From: Sphingobacterium arenae
Lineage (GTDB): Bacteria > Bacteroidota > Bacteroidia > Sphingobacteriales > Sphingobacteriaceae
Reading direction: 5' to 3'
DNA length: 64,000 nt
Assembly (NCBI RefSeq): GCF_014692505.1
Contig: NZ_JACNYK010000002.1
Location: 744,001-808,000, forward strand
Notes under the pieces: generated by a model
The model's database searches: none
What the model was told of the DNA's origin: nothing
The model's input: only the letters and a program-made list of their open reading frames with translations
Translations under genes and position numbers: made by a program
Part shown: one piece after another, positions 29,897 to 39,411 of the stretch
Layout: the number at the start of each line of letters is the position of its first letter
Position numbering within the stretch: the stretch's first letter is position 1

Positions 29897-32800
29897 ATGA
29901 AAACTAAAGATATAAAACAACGGATGGCCGACAGATGGATCGTCATGCTTCTGATGTTTCTGTCCCCTTTCTTGGGTTTAGCACAGGAAACATCAGGGGC
30001 ACTGACCGGACGTGTGACCACAACCACAGAAGAGGGCATCGCCGGAGCCACGGTCACGGCGGTGCACACCCCTTCCGGTACGCGCTACGCCCTGTCCACC
30101 GACGGTGACGGCCGCTATACGATAAACAACATGCGCATCGGCGGACCCTATACCGTGACCACTTCGATGGTCGGCATGCAGGATGATATTCGTAGTGACA
30201 TCTTTATACGCCTCGGCGGTGCACAGCAGCTCGATTTTGTATTGGGAGCCGATGCACAGGCACTGGACGAGGTCACCATTACCGCCCGTGTGGCCGGGCA
30301 GCGTGCCGATACCTACGGCGCGGGACAGAACATCTCCCGCGAGCAGGTACAGGGCATGCCCACCGTCAGCCGATCGGTCACCGACATCACCCGGCTCACC
30401 CCACAGGGAAGCCGCGACAACAGTTTCGGGGGTACGAACTTCCGTTACAATAACGTGACCATTGACGGCGCCATCAACAACGACGCCATCGGGTTCTCAC
30501 CCTCACTCGGCGGACAGACCGGTACCTCCGGTATGGCCGGGAGCTCTACGCGCACCAACCCCGTCTCCCTGGATGCCATACAGGACATGCAGGTGTACCT
30601 GGCGCCCTACGACGTGAAGATAGGTAACTTCACTGGAGGATCGGTCAATGCCGTCACGCGTTCGGGCACCAATAAGGTCGAGGGTTCCGTTTACGGTTTC
30701 GGCCGTAATGCCAGCCTCACGGGTAACGACAGGGTAGGCGCCCTGGGTAGGATGCACAGCGATTTCTACGACTACCAGGCAGGCTTCCGCGTCGGTTTTC
30801 CGATCATAAAGGATAAACTGTTCTTTTTCTCCAACGAGGAAATTACTCGTAGACAGGATCCGACGCAGCTTTTGGTGGGAACGGCCGAGACTGCCCATAT
30901 CCTTTCGGAAGCGGATGCCAGCAGTATAGCAAGCACGGTACAGAGCCGCTACGGGGATATCTTTGATGCCGGTACAGCAGGCCTGTACACCAACTGGTCA
31001 AAATCCGTGAAGTTCTTTAACCGCCTGGACTGGAACATCAACGACCACCACCAACTTGCGGTAAGGAACAATACGATCCGCAGTTCGGCAACCCACATGG
31101 ACCGCGATCAGCAGGACTTCCGTTTTTCGAGCATGGCCTTTGAGCAGGAGAACAACCAGAGCAGTACCGTGGCTGAACTGAAAAGCCGTTTTTCCAATTC
31201 CCTCTCGGGTAATGCGGTCATCGGCTATACCGTCGTGAACGACCGTCGTGACCCGCTTTCCGATCCGACATTGCCGCAGGTGCAGATACAGGGTCGCACG
31301 CCCGGTACCACCATCTACCTGGGTACCGACAGGGAGGCGAGCATCTTCGACATGCAGCAGCGGACCTGGGAGCTGACAGCCAACCTCAACTGGAACACCG
31401 GACGGCACAAGTTATTGTTCGGTACGCACAACGAGCTCTACAGCATTCGCTACGGCTTTGTGAACGGTTGGAACGGTCGGGTGGACTATCTGAACATCGA
31501 TGATTTTATCAGCAACAACCCCTACCGCGTGCGGGGAAGTTACAACTATATCAATAATACAAGGGATTATATACTGGACAACCCGGCAGCGGACTTCAAG
31601 GTGAACATGTACAGCCTGTACGTGCAGGACGAGATCCGTATCAGTGATCGCTTCCGCGTCACGCCGGGACTGCGTGCCGACATGGCACATCTGCCTACCA
31701 TGCCGACATTGAGCGACAAGGTAGAGAACATGTGGGCGGACCCCAACTTCGGGACGACCTATACCTATACGCCGATAAGCCGTATCAAAAATGATTTCAT
31801 GAACCGTATCCAGCTGTCGCCACGGGTGGGCTTTCGCTGGGAGGCTACCGAAGACCGCAGCCTTGTGGTTCGTGGGGGTGCCGGACTCTTTACTGGCCGT
31901 ATCCCCTTTGCCTGGCTGGCTTACGCCTACTATAATACGGGCGACAGCTACGGGGCATTCGACCAGCGTGCGGATAGTAAGCCTTTCGCTCCGGGATCGG
32001 ATGCTATTAAGCCCAGCCAGAACGGCTTAGGCGACTTTATCGCACAGAATGGAGCCGTGATAAACGATCCGAATAGTGGAAAGACACAAGTGGATCTGGT
32101 GGACAACGGTTTCACCCTGCCACAGGTGTTCCGCACCAGTCTGGGCGTTGATTACGAAACACCGGACGACTGGAAATTTACCATCGAGGGGATGTACACC
32201 CGCAATATCAGCGACGTGATGTTCCAACAGCTGAATACCAAGGACAATCCGTTGTATTACGGCTATGACAAGGAGCGGCAGCAGCCGGTCTACGGCGGCA
32301 CGGTAGACAGCCGTTTCTCGAACGTGTACTTATTGAGCAACACCGACCAGGGCTACCGGTACAACATCACGGGAACAATCGCTAAGACCTACAACGGGCT
32401 GCACGCAACGGCAAGTTATACGTTTGGAGAATCGAAGGATATCTCCAACGGGGTGCGTAATTCCATGGAGTCTAATTGGCAGCTTAACCAATCACTGATT
32501 CCTAACGATCCGAAACTGGCCTACAGCAACTTCGATATCCGCCACCGTCTCGTGGCCAGCTTGAGCTATACCCACGGATGGAAATCTGCAGGTCGCACGA
32601 ACATCAACGTGTTCTTTTCGGCACAGTCGGGTTCTCCGTTCACCTACGGTATCGTGAACAACAGCATACAGGGTCTTCCACAGCAGGTAAGCCTGACCTA
32701 CATCCCAATACAGGAGGAGGCGATCAACTACTTTAAGGACGTCGCCGGCGGACAGACGGCTGCACAACAAGCAGTAGCCTTCAATACCTTTATCGACGGC

Positions 32801-33169
32801 AACGAATACCTGAGCTCGCGCAGGGGCGACTTTACGGAGCGGAACACCGGTCGCACGCCCTGGAACGTACAGGCCGACCTGCGCATCGCGCACGACCTGC
32901 CGGTCACCAGGAGCGGGCAGTTCCTCACCATATCGGCGGACGTGGTCAACCTGACCAACTTGCTGTACAAAGAATGGGGCGTTCAGTATTTCTCACCGAA
33001 CACATTCAACTCCACCAGTTCGGTAGGCCTGACGCCTACCCTGTTCCCTCCTCAGCAGAATGCGAACAACTGGCCGGTGTTCGAGTTCCGCGACCCGGGT
33101 ACCCCCTATAGCATCGACTATTTCAACTCGAGGGCACAGGTGCAATTGGGTATACGATATACGTTCTAG
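29897..33169 (+). CDS. Oar-like TonB-dependent receptor
   Basis: An outer-membrane receptor of about 1090 residues. ATG at 29897 (MKTKDIKQRM) is preferred over a GTG at 29861; a signal (LLMFLSPFLGLAQ) and a CarboxypepD_reg domain (SGALTGRVTTTTEEGIAGAT) follow, then a plug (VSRSVTDITRLTPQG, FRYNNVTIDGAINND) and a barrel ending GIRYTF. The plug matches the Oar group of Myxococcus and Bacteroidetes, recently linked to export or uptake of proteins. Codon third positions are visibly more GC-rich than in the upstream lipoproteins, suggesting a different origin or strong expression. Confidence 0.85.
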   Translation: MKTKDIKQRMADRWIVMLLMFLSPFLGLAQETSGALTGRVTTTTEEGIAGATVTAVHTPSGTRYALSTDGDGRYTINNMRIGGPYTVTTSMVGMQDDIRSDIFIRLGGAQQLDFVLGADAQALDEVTITARVAGQRADTYGAGQNISREQVQGMPTVSRSVTDITRLTPQGSRDNSFGGTNFRYNNVTIDGAINNDAIGFSPSLGGQTGTSGMAGSSTRTNPVSLDAIQDMQVYLAPYDVKIGNFTGGSVNAVTRSGTNKVEGSVYGFGRNASLTGNDRVGALGRMHSDFYDYQAGFRVGFPIIKDKLFFFSNEEITRRQDPTQLLVGTAETAHILSEADASSIASTVQSRYGDIFDAGTAGLYTNWSKSVKFFNRLDWNINDHHQLAVRNNTIRSSATHMDRDQQDFRFSSMAFEQENNQSSTVAELKSRFSNSLSGNAVIGYTVVNDRRDPLSDPTLPQVQIQGRTPGTTIYLGTDREASIFDMQQRTWELTANLNWNTGRHKLLFGTHNELYSIRYGFVNGWNGRVDYLNIDDFISNNPYRVRGSYNYINNTRDYILDNPAADFKVNMYSLYVQDEIRISDRFRVTPGLRADMAHLPTMPTLSDKVENMWADPNFGTTYTYTPISRIKNDFMNRIQLSPRVGFRWEATEDRSLVVRGGAGLFTGRIPFAWLAYAYYNTGDSYGAFDQRADSKPFAPGSDAIKPSQNGLGDFIAQNGAVINDPNSGKTQVDLVDNGFTLPQVFRTSLGVDYETPDDWKFTIEGMYTRNISDVMFQQLNTKDNPLYYGYDKERQQPVYGGTVDSRFSNVYLLSNTDQGYRYNITGTIAKTYNGLHATASYTFGESKDISNGVRNSMESNWQLNQSLIPNDPKLAYSNFDIRHRLVASLSYTHGWKSAGRTNINVFFSAQSGSPFTYGIVNNSIQGLPQQVSLTYIPIQEEAINYFKDVAGGQTAAQQAVAFNTFIDGNEYLSSRRGDFTERNTGRTPWNVQADLRIAHDLPVTRSGQFLTISADVVNLTNLLYKEWGVQYFSPNTFNSTSSVGLTPTLFPPQQNANNWPVFEFRDPGTPYSIDYFNSRAQVQLGIRYTF

Positions 33170-33188
33170 AGAAATTATCAAAGATACT

Positions 33189-33212
33189 CCTTCCGTTCCA
33201 TCAGCCGGAAGG
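33189..33212 (+). terminator. Hairpin after the Oar-like receptor
   Basis: CCTTCCG pairs with CGGAAGG around a 10-base loop, 20 bases beyond the stop at 33169. No T tract follows, so the terminator call is tentative. Confidence 0.45.
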
Positions 33213-33381
33213 GCTAATACTCCGGGCCGAAAATCAGCGGTCGGTCCGGGTATTTAAACAGGCCTATCGATCCTTAAGCTATGGGTATCATGGAGCGAAT
33301 GATGTCGTAATAACAAGCCAAGAGATGGAGAAAGCGTTAAGAAAGAGAAACGGACGAATAGAACGATAATGGTCTCAATTT

Positions 33382-33915
33382 CTACTTTTTCCGCTTGTAA
33401 TGCAGTTGTGTCAATCCTGTTTCAAATGTTCTGACTTTGACAAATTCAAGCATATGTTCGGGTCTTCCGTCTTTAAATAATCTTGTACCGTTACCTAATA
33501 ACACAGGGACAACCGAAATTATAAGGTCATCTATTAAGTCGTGCTTCAATAATTCGTTGATTACTTCCGCCCCACCGTCACAGTAAATATTTTTACCTTC
33601 TTCGGATTGCAGCCGTTTTACCAGTTCGGCTATATTTCCTGTATAGAAAATTGTTCTACCTTTTTGCGGTCTTTCAGTTCTTGTTATAATATAAACATCC
33701 CGTTCTCCATTATCATAATGAGATGAGCCAATTTCTTTAACCACATAGTCATAGGTCCTTCTGCCAATAATTAACGTGTCAATTGTAGCTACAAATTCTG
33801 CATAACCATAATCTTCGCCTTCTTTCTCAACGTCTTTCAAAAAACTAAGGTCGTCATTAGGCTTTGCAATGTAACCGTCTAAACTTGTTGCAATGAAAAG
33901 TGATATTTTTCGCAT
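33382..33915 (-). CDS. Dihydrofolate-reductase-fold protein (RibD C-terminal family)
   Basis: A 177-residue cytosolic protein of the RibD C-terminal/DHFR fold (YyaP/YwjB type). It opens with ISLFIATSLDGYIAKPNDDL, has IIGRRTYDYV at about residues 50-59 and the cofactor-contact phrase NIYCDGGAEVINELLKHDL at about 110-128. These relatives are annotated as putative reductases of unknown substrate. It lies 71 bases downstream of an AraC regulator on the same strand and may belong to its transcript. Confidence 0.85.
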   Translation of the reverse strand: MRKISLFIATSLDGYIAKPNDDLSFLKDVEKEGEDYGYAEFVATIDTLIIGRRTYDYVVKEIGSSHYDNGERDVYIITRTERPQKGRTIFYTGNIAELVKRLQSEEGKNIYCDGGAEVINELLKHDLIDDLIISVVPVLLGNGTRLFKDGRPEHMLEFVKVRTFETGLTQLHYKRKK

Positions 33916-33986
33916 CTGTATTAAATGTTAATGTTTCGGCAAAGTTACTTTCGATTTCGGTTTACACCTTGTAAAAATGCGACAAA

Positions 33987-34721
33987 TTAGAGTAGCGAGG
34001 GTGAAAGCCCTGTATTTCGTTTAATTTCATTGCTAAGGTGGGAGTGGTCATAATAGCCACATTCGAATGCAATATCTAACAAGCTCTTCTTATGATCTGA
34101 GTTTTTAATTAGACGTAAAGCTTTCTGAAAACGGATAATATTTGAATATTCTTTGGGTGATAATCCGATAAGTTTCTTGAAATTTCGTTCCAATTGTCTA
34201 ACCGTTGTGAAGTTTCTTTTGGATAGCTCGTAAATGCTCATTTGACCATTTGCAGCATGTATATCGTGGATAACTGTTTGTAAGTGGTTGTGTTTGCTTC
34301 TCAGTCTCTCTGAGTAGAACTGGTTAAAATAATCGGTTGGGTTGGTAATTATTTTATCAATATTGAATGAGTTGGATTTTTCAAATTCAACAGTCTCGTT
34401 GGTTAACTCATTTTGTGAGGCATAGTTGTAGAAATTTGTAAAAGTTGCAGGCTTTAAACACACGCCTGTTAAATGTGTATCGACATCAATAAAGCTATCT
34501 TTAAATGAAGTCATGGCACCCACGATATAAGTTTTTCCATACTCCATTAAAACAGAACCGTTGTCTGTCGTACAATTATCTCCCAAATTCATTACTATGC
34601 CGGCACAGCCATCGGGAAAAACTCGCTCCCATTTTCTATCCAGTTCGCTTCCTTTCAATTCCCAATAGAAATGAATAAAAGGGGCTAATTCTTTGGATGG
34701 TTGCGTTTCGTTGTACTTCAT
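33987..34721 (-). CDS. AraC-family transcriptional regulator
   Basis: A 244-residue regulator. The N-terminal half resembles the DUF6597 sensory region (APFIHFYWELKG, VFPDGCAGIVMNLGD). The C-terminal double HTH is at about residues 155-244, with LSKRNFTTVRQLERNFKKLI and LLDIAFECGYYDHSHLSNEI, and ends TGLSPSLL, slightly shorter than typical. Its ATG overlaps the TGA of the upstream lipoprotein gene (ATGA), so the two are translated together. Confidence 0.85.
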   Translation of the reverse strand: MKYNETQPSKELAPFIHFYWELKGSELDRKWERVFPDGCAGIVMNLGDNCTTDNGSVLMEYGKTYIVGAMTSFKDSFIDVDTHLTGVCLKPATFTNFYNYASQNELTNETVEFEKSNSFNIDKIITNPTDYFNQFYSERLRSKHNHLQTVIHDIHAANGQMSIYELSKRNFTTVRQLERNFKKLIGLSPKEYSNIIRFQKALRLIKNSDHKKSLLDIAFECGYYDHSHLSNEIKRNTGLSPSLL

Positions 34722-35419
34722 TTCTTATTTAACATTTCTTCATCGACCGAAAAGCTTTCGTTAAAATAGCGAAGTACACCATGCCATTTTCCGTCCACGT
34801 TATATTTTTCGCCGGTTGTGCTATTGCGTATGATCAATTTAAATGAACAGATTATGTCATGCCGATCAATAGATTTTGCTAAGATTAGCTTTGATCGTGC
34901 GGGTACACTCAAGTCTAGGGTAAATGTACTGTTATTTTTGTACTGCTCCCTCTGCTCGCTGTTGCTTATTGCAAAGGGTTCGGAATAATAGGAAAATGTC
35001 CCATCTTCGTAATATATAGCCGGTACATTGACCTTAAATTCTGTGATGTTTAAATCTAAGGGTAATTCATCTTCTTCCATATTTATCTCAAAAAAAGAAG
35101 TTTTGACAAGGTCTTTAAACGTTGTGACGTGCTGTACTTCTAGGAGGGTATTCCCGGGATTAGTAAACTCCTCTATTGTTCCTTTGATTTTTACAGTATC
35201 AATTTTGTCGTCGTCCGCCAAGAAATACGTTAACCTTTCTATTTCATATTCCTGAGGAAGAATGGTTTTATCTTCTTCAACTTCCGGATCTAAAGATTTC
35301 TTCGAACAGCTACTAAGAAATAAAAAGGCTGTTGCAACGAGAAAAAGTAATTGTCTATAACTTAATGCAAGTGTTAGGGTCATGCTGAATAATGTGATCA
35401 ATAGACCAAACTTACGCAA
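34718..35419 (-). CDS. Lipoprotein of unknown function
   Basis: A roughly 220-233 residue lipoprotein with lipobox LFLSSC. The start may be 35419 or the ATG at 35383, which gives a more usual signal length. The mature part is polar and beta-rich, with no family that I recognise. It overlaps the AraC gene by four bases (ATGA), indicating coupling, which could hint at an envelope signal feeding the regulator, but that is inference. Confidence 0.6.
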   Translation of the reverse strand: MRKFGLLITLFSMTLTLALSYRQLLFLVATAFLFLSSCSKKSLDPEVEEDKTILPQEYEIERLTYFLADDDKIDTVKIKGTIEEFTNPGNTLLEVQHVTTFKDLVKTSFFEINMEEDELPLDLNITEFKVNVPAIYYEDGTFSYYSEPFAISNSEQREQYKNNSTFTLDLSVPARSKLILAKSIDRHDIICSFKLIIRNSTTGEKYNVDGKWHGVLRYFNESFSVDEEMLNKK

Positions 35420-35448
35420 AAAATATTGTTCTATCTTTGGATTTTCGT

Positions 35449-35553
35449 CTAAAGTATCACTATAGAGTTCTTGTGACCTTCGTATTTCCTTTTTTGACTT
35501 CCATATTTACTTATTTTGTCAACAATTGGCGGAATAGGTTCATAATGATTCAC
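35449..35553 (-). CDS. Short ORF overlapping the kinase stop, possible gene remnant
   Basis: A 34-codon frame opens with GTG that overlaps the TGA of the upstream P-loop gene (GTGA) and reads NHYEPIPPIVDKISKYGSQK and then ...NSIVIL. The opening resembles the start of GxxExxY-type proteins (a Tyr-Glu-Pro-Ile-Pro motif followed by a helix) but the body is missing. It is either a coupled small protein or a decayed gene with an internal deletion. Confidence 0.3.
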   Translation of the reverse strand: MNHYEPIPPIVDKISKYGSQKRKYEGHKNSIVIL

Positions 35554-36095
35554 TCCATCTGAGTACAACGGTTTAGCAATTGGGAATTTAAAATCTCATT
35601 TACGGACTGTTCTGGCGTAAGTTCCGACGTGTCGAGCCAAAACCCGAGTCGGGGTGTTTGCGTCATGAATTCAACATGTAATGATTCTATAGAGAAACCA
35701 ATATAACCCTTTTTCCCTCGAGATGCTTCGCGTTCTTCTATTACTTCAACTGTTGGACATAATACGACGACGCGGACGGGATAATCCCGTAAACGGTTAA
35801 CAACATACAATAGGTCGGGTCCGTAATAATTGTCTTGTAAAACCACTGAAAATCCATTGTCGTAGTATGTTTTTGCTGCATCGACGGCTAGCCGATAACG
35901 TAAATGCAACTGTCGGATAGCTTCTGGAGAAGGCGTTGCAGACATGTCTTCTCGCCCGGACACCACCATCCGCCGAAAAATATCTCCTCGCAAATGTACT
36001 CCTCTATCTAACTTTGATGCGAGAAGGTTAGCGACTGTAGACTTACCAGAAGCCATAACACCTGTCACCAAATAAATAATGTTGCTATACCTCAT
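35550..36095 (-). CDS. P-loop kinase-like ATPase (zeta-toxin/Cpt-like fold)
   Basis: A 181-residue AAA-type small-molecule kinase. The Walker A motif GVMASGKSTV is at residues 12-21; a following RGDIFRR and an Asp/Tyr-rich VVLQDNYYGPDLL match chloramphenicol phosphotransferase and zeta-like enzymes. A lid region with EEREASRGKKG follows. No epsilon-type antitoxin is adjacent, so a metabolic or modifying kinase is more likely than a toxin. Substrate is unknown. Confidence 0.7.
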   Translation of the reverse strand: MRYSNIIYLVTGVMASGKSTVANLLASKLDRGVHLRGDIFRRMVVSGREDMSATPSPEAIRQLHLRYRLAVDAAKTYYDNGFSVVLQDNYYGPDLLYVVNRLRDYPVRVVVLCPTVEVIEEREASRGKKGYIGFSIESLHVEFMTQTPRLGFWLDTSELTPEQSVNEILNSQLLNRCTQME

Positions 36096-36228
36096 CTACT
36101 TTTCAATTAAATAAATTTAATTGTTCTATAAAAGTAAAAAATAATCTACTATGCGCGGCATATTTTACCAACAGATTCAAGTTGCCCTCCATTATACCGA
36201 TAATATCACTAGATAAAAAAATCTTGCC

Positions 36229-37449
36229 CTAATCCGGCAATCGCTCTCCTGTTTTACCATCATAATCTAGCGATTTATTTCCCCCATTGAAGACAATGTG
36301 TATATCGACATAAGTCCGTGAATAATCTGGTGAAATATTAAGTTTACGAGATCCCCACCGAATATCTTTGCGGAATCCGATATAGATAATGTCTTCGATT
36401 TTATGGTCGGTTGCTAGACTTTCTAGCACTTTTTTGAGCACCGCATAGCTTATAGATTTACTTGTGAACATGCGATCCCGGTCATCTATCCTCATGGAGG
36501 AAAAATTCTCTTCAACAGAATTTCCTCGGATAGTTAGCCTCCTAAGGTCGCCAATATTATGGGGCTCCTCTATCTGGATGGTGGTAAACTCTTTGTAAAA
36601 CAGAAGTGATTCAATTGCATTGTCCCCTATTTGGGTAATTGCCTTCTCATAGGCTTTTTTGAACTCTTCTGGGTTAAAATTGCCCTTGTTTTGAAATATT
36701 AATTTTTGTGGAAAATGTTTTATCCTCAATACCAGCCATTCGACATTACCTGTGACAATGTAGGGCAAAAGATAGCTAATAGTAAAAACCACTATAATTA
36801 ATAGATAACTAACTGATCGGGTAAATACTGTTGGTTTTTGTCCAATTAATATCCATAAACCTGTTTTCTGCCGTTCGGGATAAACTTTTTCAGCAATTAT
36901 AGTCTGATAGTCTTCCCTAATCTCTTCATGTGGTAGTTGGAGTGATATAGTACCATACCCGGGGTCTCGTACTTTTTCATAAAACGAGACCGTGGTCCCC
37001 TCTTGCAGCTTATCGATTTCGTCCTGTCTCATGTATTGACGGATAGTAGTACAATAAGGTTCCTGAAACCGAGGGAAAACCGTTGTTTGGATGATCATCA
37101 GACTACGTGATTCCAACAGACGAATACCGCCGTGAGCAACCGCATCTATACGAGCTGGTGCAATATGGGTACTTTTGTTTTCTCGCCCATCTACCAAACT
37201 CAGCGATGCTTTATGGTCTATATAGCGGATAAAGATGATAACAAACACCCAACCGGTAGCAATCGACCCGACGATGTGAACAATCATAAACCAGAGGGGC
37301 AAAAAGCCTTGTAAGCTTGCGAAGAATGAACCGATGACGAGTCCTAAAAAAGCCCAGGCAAGCACTTTGTAGGTAAATATAGCGAGCTGCTCCAACCAAT
37401 GAAGTGTGTTAGGAGAAAGTTTATTTGATATATCTTTTCGGTTATACAT
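36229..37449 (-). CDS. Uncharacterised membrane protein
   Basis: A 406-residue protein that I do not recognise. Two membrane helices lie near the N-terminus (about residues 26-48 and 53-77) and a third at about 215-235. Between them is a soluble domain of about 135 residues (STHIAPARIDAVAHGG...) and after the third helix a C-terminal soluble domain of about 170 residues ending KTGERLPD. No catalytic motif is evident. It is monocistronic. Confidence 0.55.
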   Translation of the reverse strand: MYNRKDISNKLSPNTLHWLEQLAIFTYKVLAWAFLGLVIGSFFASLQGFLPLWFMIVHIVGSIATGWVFVIIFIRYIDHKASLSLVDGRENKSTHIAPARIDAVAHGGIRLLESRSLMIIQTTVFPRFQEPYCTTIRQYMRQDEIDKLQEGTTVSFYEKVRDPGYGTISLQLPHEEIREDYQTIIAEKVYPERQKTGLWILIGQKPTVFTRSVSYLLIIVVFTISYLLPYIVTGNVEWLVLRIKHFPQKLIFQNKGNFNPEEFKKAYEKAITQIGDNAIESLLFYKEFTTIQIEEPHNIGDLRRLTIRGNSVEENFSSMRIDDRDRMFTSKSISYAVLKKVLESLATDHKIEDIIYIGFRKDIRWGSRKLNISPDYSRTYVDIHIVFNGGNKSLDYDGKTGERLPD

Positions 37450-37724
37450 ACCTATATGCCCCTCTTTCCAGTTAGAATGATGGCCGATGGCTACCTGTGG
37501 CTAAAGTTACAAATTTTCGTTTTATCGCCCTGACGCCAGCAAAGCGTCAAAAGATAGGGTTCAGCTGCAAAGACCATCAAATTTCAGAAATTAAAAATAT
37601 GATAATATTTAGAAGCTAACAGACAGCATCTTCTAGACCAAGTAAAATTAGCTGGAAACACAGTTTATAGGTATTGTTTTGCGAGAATGTTTTTAGTATT
37701 TTTATATGGTTTAACTAATTAAAT

Positions 37725-37895
37725 ATGACCTTACCCCTAAAAGAAGTGCGAGATATTATCTCAAATGCAGCATTCGTACATGAAGTAAACAATTTCACCC
37801 GTATAATTTCCTACCCGTACTTGAATATGGAGTTTGAAATGACAACAAACTATTTTAAAACTTTATGCAAAGAAGAATATTTAGTCAATACTTAA
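37725..37895 (+). CDS. Small hypothetical protein (56 residues)
   Basis: A complete ATG-to-TAA frame encodes MTLPLKEVRDIISNAAFVHE and on to ...LCKEEYLVNT. Its composition is protein-like, with an amphipathic helix at the start. It lies tail to tail with the nuclease-domain gene at 37933 (38 bases between stops). No family recognised. Coding status rests on composition and on an otherwise empty 480-base gap. Confidence 0.4.
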   Translation: MTLPLKEVRDIISNAAFVHEVNNFTRIISYPYLNMEFEMTTNYFKTLCKEEYLVNT

Positions 37896-37932
37896 TCTGA
37901 GTTGAATTATCTATCTACACAATTTAAGACGT

Positions 37933-38982
37933 TTAACCATAAACGTTGATCATTTCCAAAATATGTTCTGAATAGTGGTATATATCGTCAAGCTCGTTTA
38001 AATCGTATTTTGTTTCTTTTTTCTCCTTATCGAAAAGTCCTATACGTATGCGATTAGGTGTAAAATAGAAACGACAGATTGGTTTGCGGTTATTATCATC
38101 CAATAATATTCCGCAATAAGATTGATTGTCTCGCATAAAGATACGACCGACCTCGATATCCTTTCGCAAGATAGATTTCACAATAAGATAACCGTCGATC
38201 TCATCTTGCGTAGTCACAACCAATGATTCGGGGTCTGCTGGAGCTGCATTGTTTACCTGATCGTTTTCTGTTTCTTTTTTAAGTGCACTTTTCAATCGCT
38301 CACTGATCTGATCGTGGACTATCTGTGTAAATACGCGCTTAACCAATGGAGTGAATTGTTCCAGTACCTTAGCCGTTACGACACTGGGATATACCTGCCT
38401 GGCAAAATATCGGACAAATTCCTCACTCGGAGTTTGCATCTCGCCTACAACTAAGATTTGGAGTTCATTGAAAAACTTAAGATCACTGGCAGCCGAAGAA
38501 ATACTATCGAGGTCGAATACCGTTTTATGAAACTTTCGAAGTTCCGCAATTTCATTATCCTTGATATCTGTAATCTTAAATTCAAAGAATGGTTTCTCAT
38601 CCATTTTATTGGGCGTAACCAGATCAGTGTAAAAACGATATTCCAGTCCGTTGGTTAAGAGGCTGAACTTAGCTTCCGTTGTATGAAAGTATCGAAACAA
38701 CTGCGAATTATGCGGATCCAATCCATCTGCATAATGTTTACATTCGATAAGGATAACGGGTTTTTCTTCACGAAGAATAGCATAATCCACCTTCTCCCCT
38801 TTCTTGATGCCAATGTCTGCAATGAATTCTGGTTGTACCTCAAAAGGATCAAACACGTCGTATCCTAGAATTTTCAGGAAAGGCATAATCAGCGAAGTCT
38901 TAGTGGCTTCCTCGGTTTTAATTTGTGGCAATAATCTGTCCACACGCTTGGCAAATTGCCGGATTTCTTCTTTAAAGTCCAT
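37933..38982 (-). CDS. Stand-alone type I restriction HsdR N-terminal-like nuclease domain protein
   Basis: A 349-residue protein whose N-terminal 170 residues match the HSDR_N_2 type PD-(D/E)xK nuclease fold: TKTSLIMPFLKILGYDVFDP, an Asp in KVDYAIL at about residue 66 and the core ILIECKHY at about 77-84. The C-terminal half is helical and charged, without helicase motifs. Such solitary proteins are often annotated as type I restriction endonuclease subunits, yet no HsdM or HsdS genes are present, so a defence role is only a possibility. Confidence 0.75.
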   Translation of the reverse strand: MDFKEEIRQFAKRVDRLLPQIKTEEATKTSLIMPFLKILGYDVFDPFEVQPEFIADIGIKKGEKVDYAILREEKPVILIECKHYADGLDPHNSQLFRYFHTTEAKFSLLTNGLEYRFYTDLVTPNKMDEKPFFEFKITDIKDNEIAELRKFHKTVFDLDSISSAASDLKFFNELQILVVGEMQTPSEEFVRYFARQVYPSVVTAKVLEQFTPLVKRVFTQIVHDQISERLKSALKKETENDQVNNAAPADPESLVVTTQDEIDGYLIVKSILRKDIEVGRIFMRDNQSYCGILLDDNNRKPICRFYFTPNRIRIGLFDKEKKETKYDLNELDDIYHYSEHILEMINVYG

Positions 38983-39064
38983 TTTATATTGATTATTTTT
39001 AATGAATATCTGAAAGATTTAATTTGATATCTGTACTTGATTATGACGCTCAGGAATTGATTTT

Positions 39065-39256
39065 TTAACCAGGCCTAACAACAGTATTATAAATTCCTAG
39101 TCCGGGTATACTGGTGTTTAGGTAGGCTCCTGAAGATCCTAAAGTCACACTTGCTCCTTTTACTCCAATGGATGTAGAAATCCCGCTTTTACTAAAGTTC
39201 AAGTGAACTCCAGGGATAACCTTTACACGTCGTCTAAATTTCCATGCCATGATCAT
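39065..39256 (-). CDS. DUF4236 domain protein
   Basis: A 61-63 residue protein matching the DUF4236 pattern: WKFRRRVKVIPGVHLNFSKS then GISTSIGVKG. This small glycine/serine-rich domain is found alone or fused to membrane proteins and has no known function. Two in-frame ATGs (39256 and 39250) are possible; the second gives the usual family start MAWKFRR. Confidence 0.8.
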   Translation of the reverse strand: MIMAWKFRRRVKVIPGVHLNFSKSGISTSIGVKGASVTLGSSGAYLNTSIPGLGIYNTVVRPG

Positions 39257-39359
39257 TCATATTTAGTCTTCTAGTCATTGTTAATGATACAAATGTATGG
39301 CCTCCAATGGTTTTGATTTTACGGCTTCCCGTAAAGCAACGATTTTGTCGAAAATAAAA

Positions 39360-39383
39360 GAGACTGCCGATTTCAGCAGTCTC
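39360..39383 (-). terminator. Rho-independent terminator of the nuclease gene
   Basis: GAGACTGC and GCAGTCTC form an 8-bp perfect stem with an 8-base loop; on the minus strand it is followed by TTTTATTTT. It lies 28 bases beyond the stop of the nuclease gene at 39412. Confidence 0.8.
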
Positions 39384-39411
39384 CACAGGTTAGAATTAAT
39401 AATTGGGAATA

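Noticed and set aside
35550..36095. Toxin-antitoxin system built on the zeta-like kinase
   Set aside because: No epsilon-like antitoxin lies beside it and the fold is shared with many metabolic kinases.
37933..38982. Complete type I restriction-modification system
   Set aside because: Only the HsdR-N-like nuclease domain is present; no helicase, HsdM or HsdS genes nearby.
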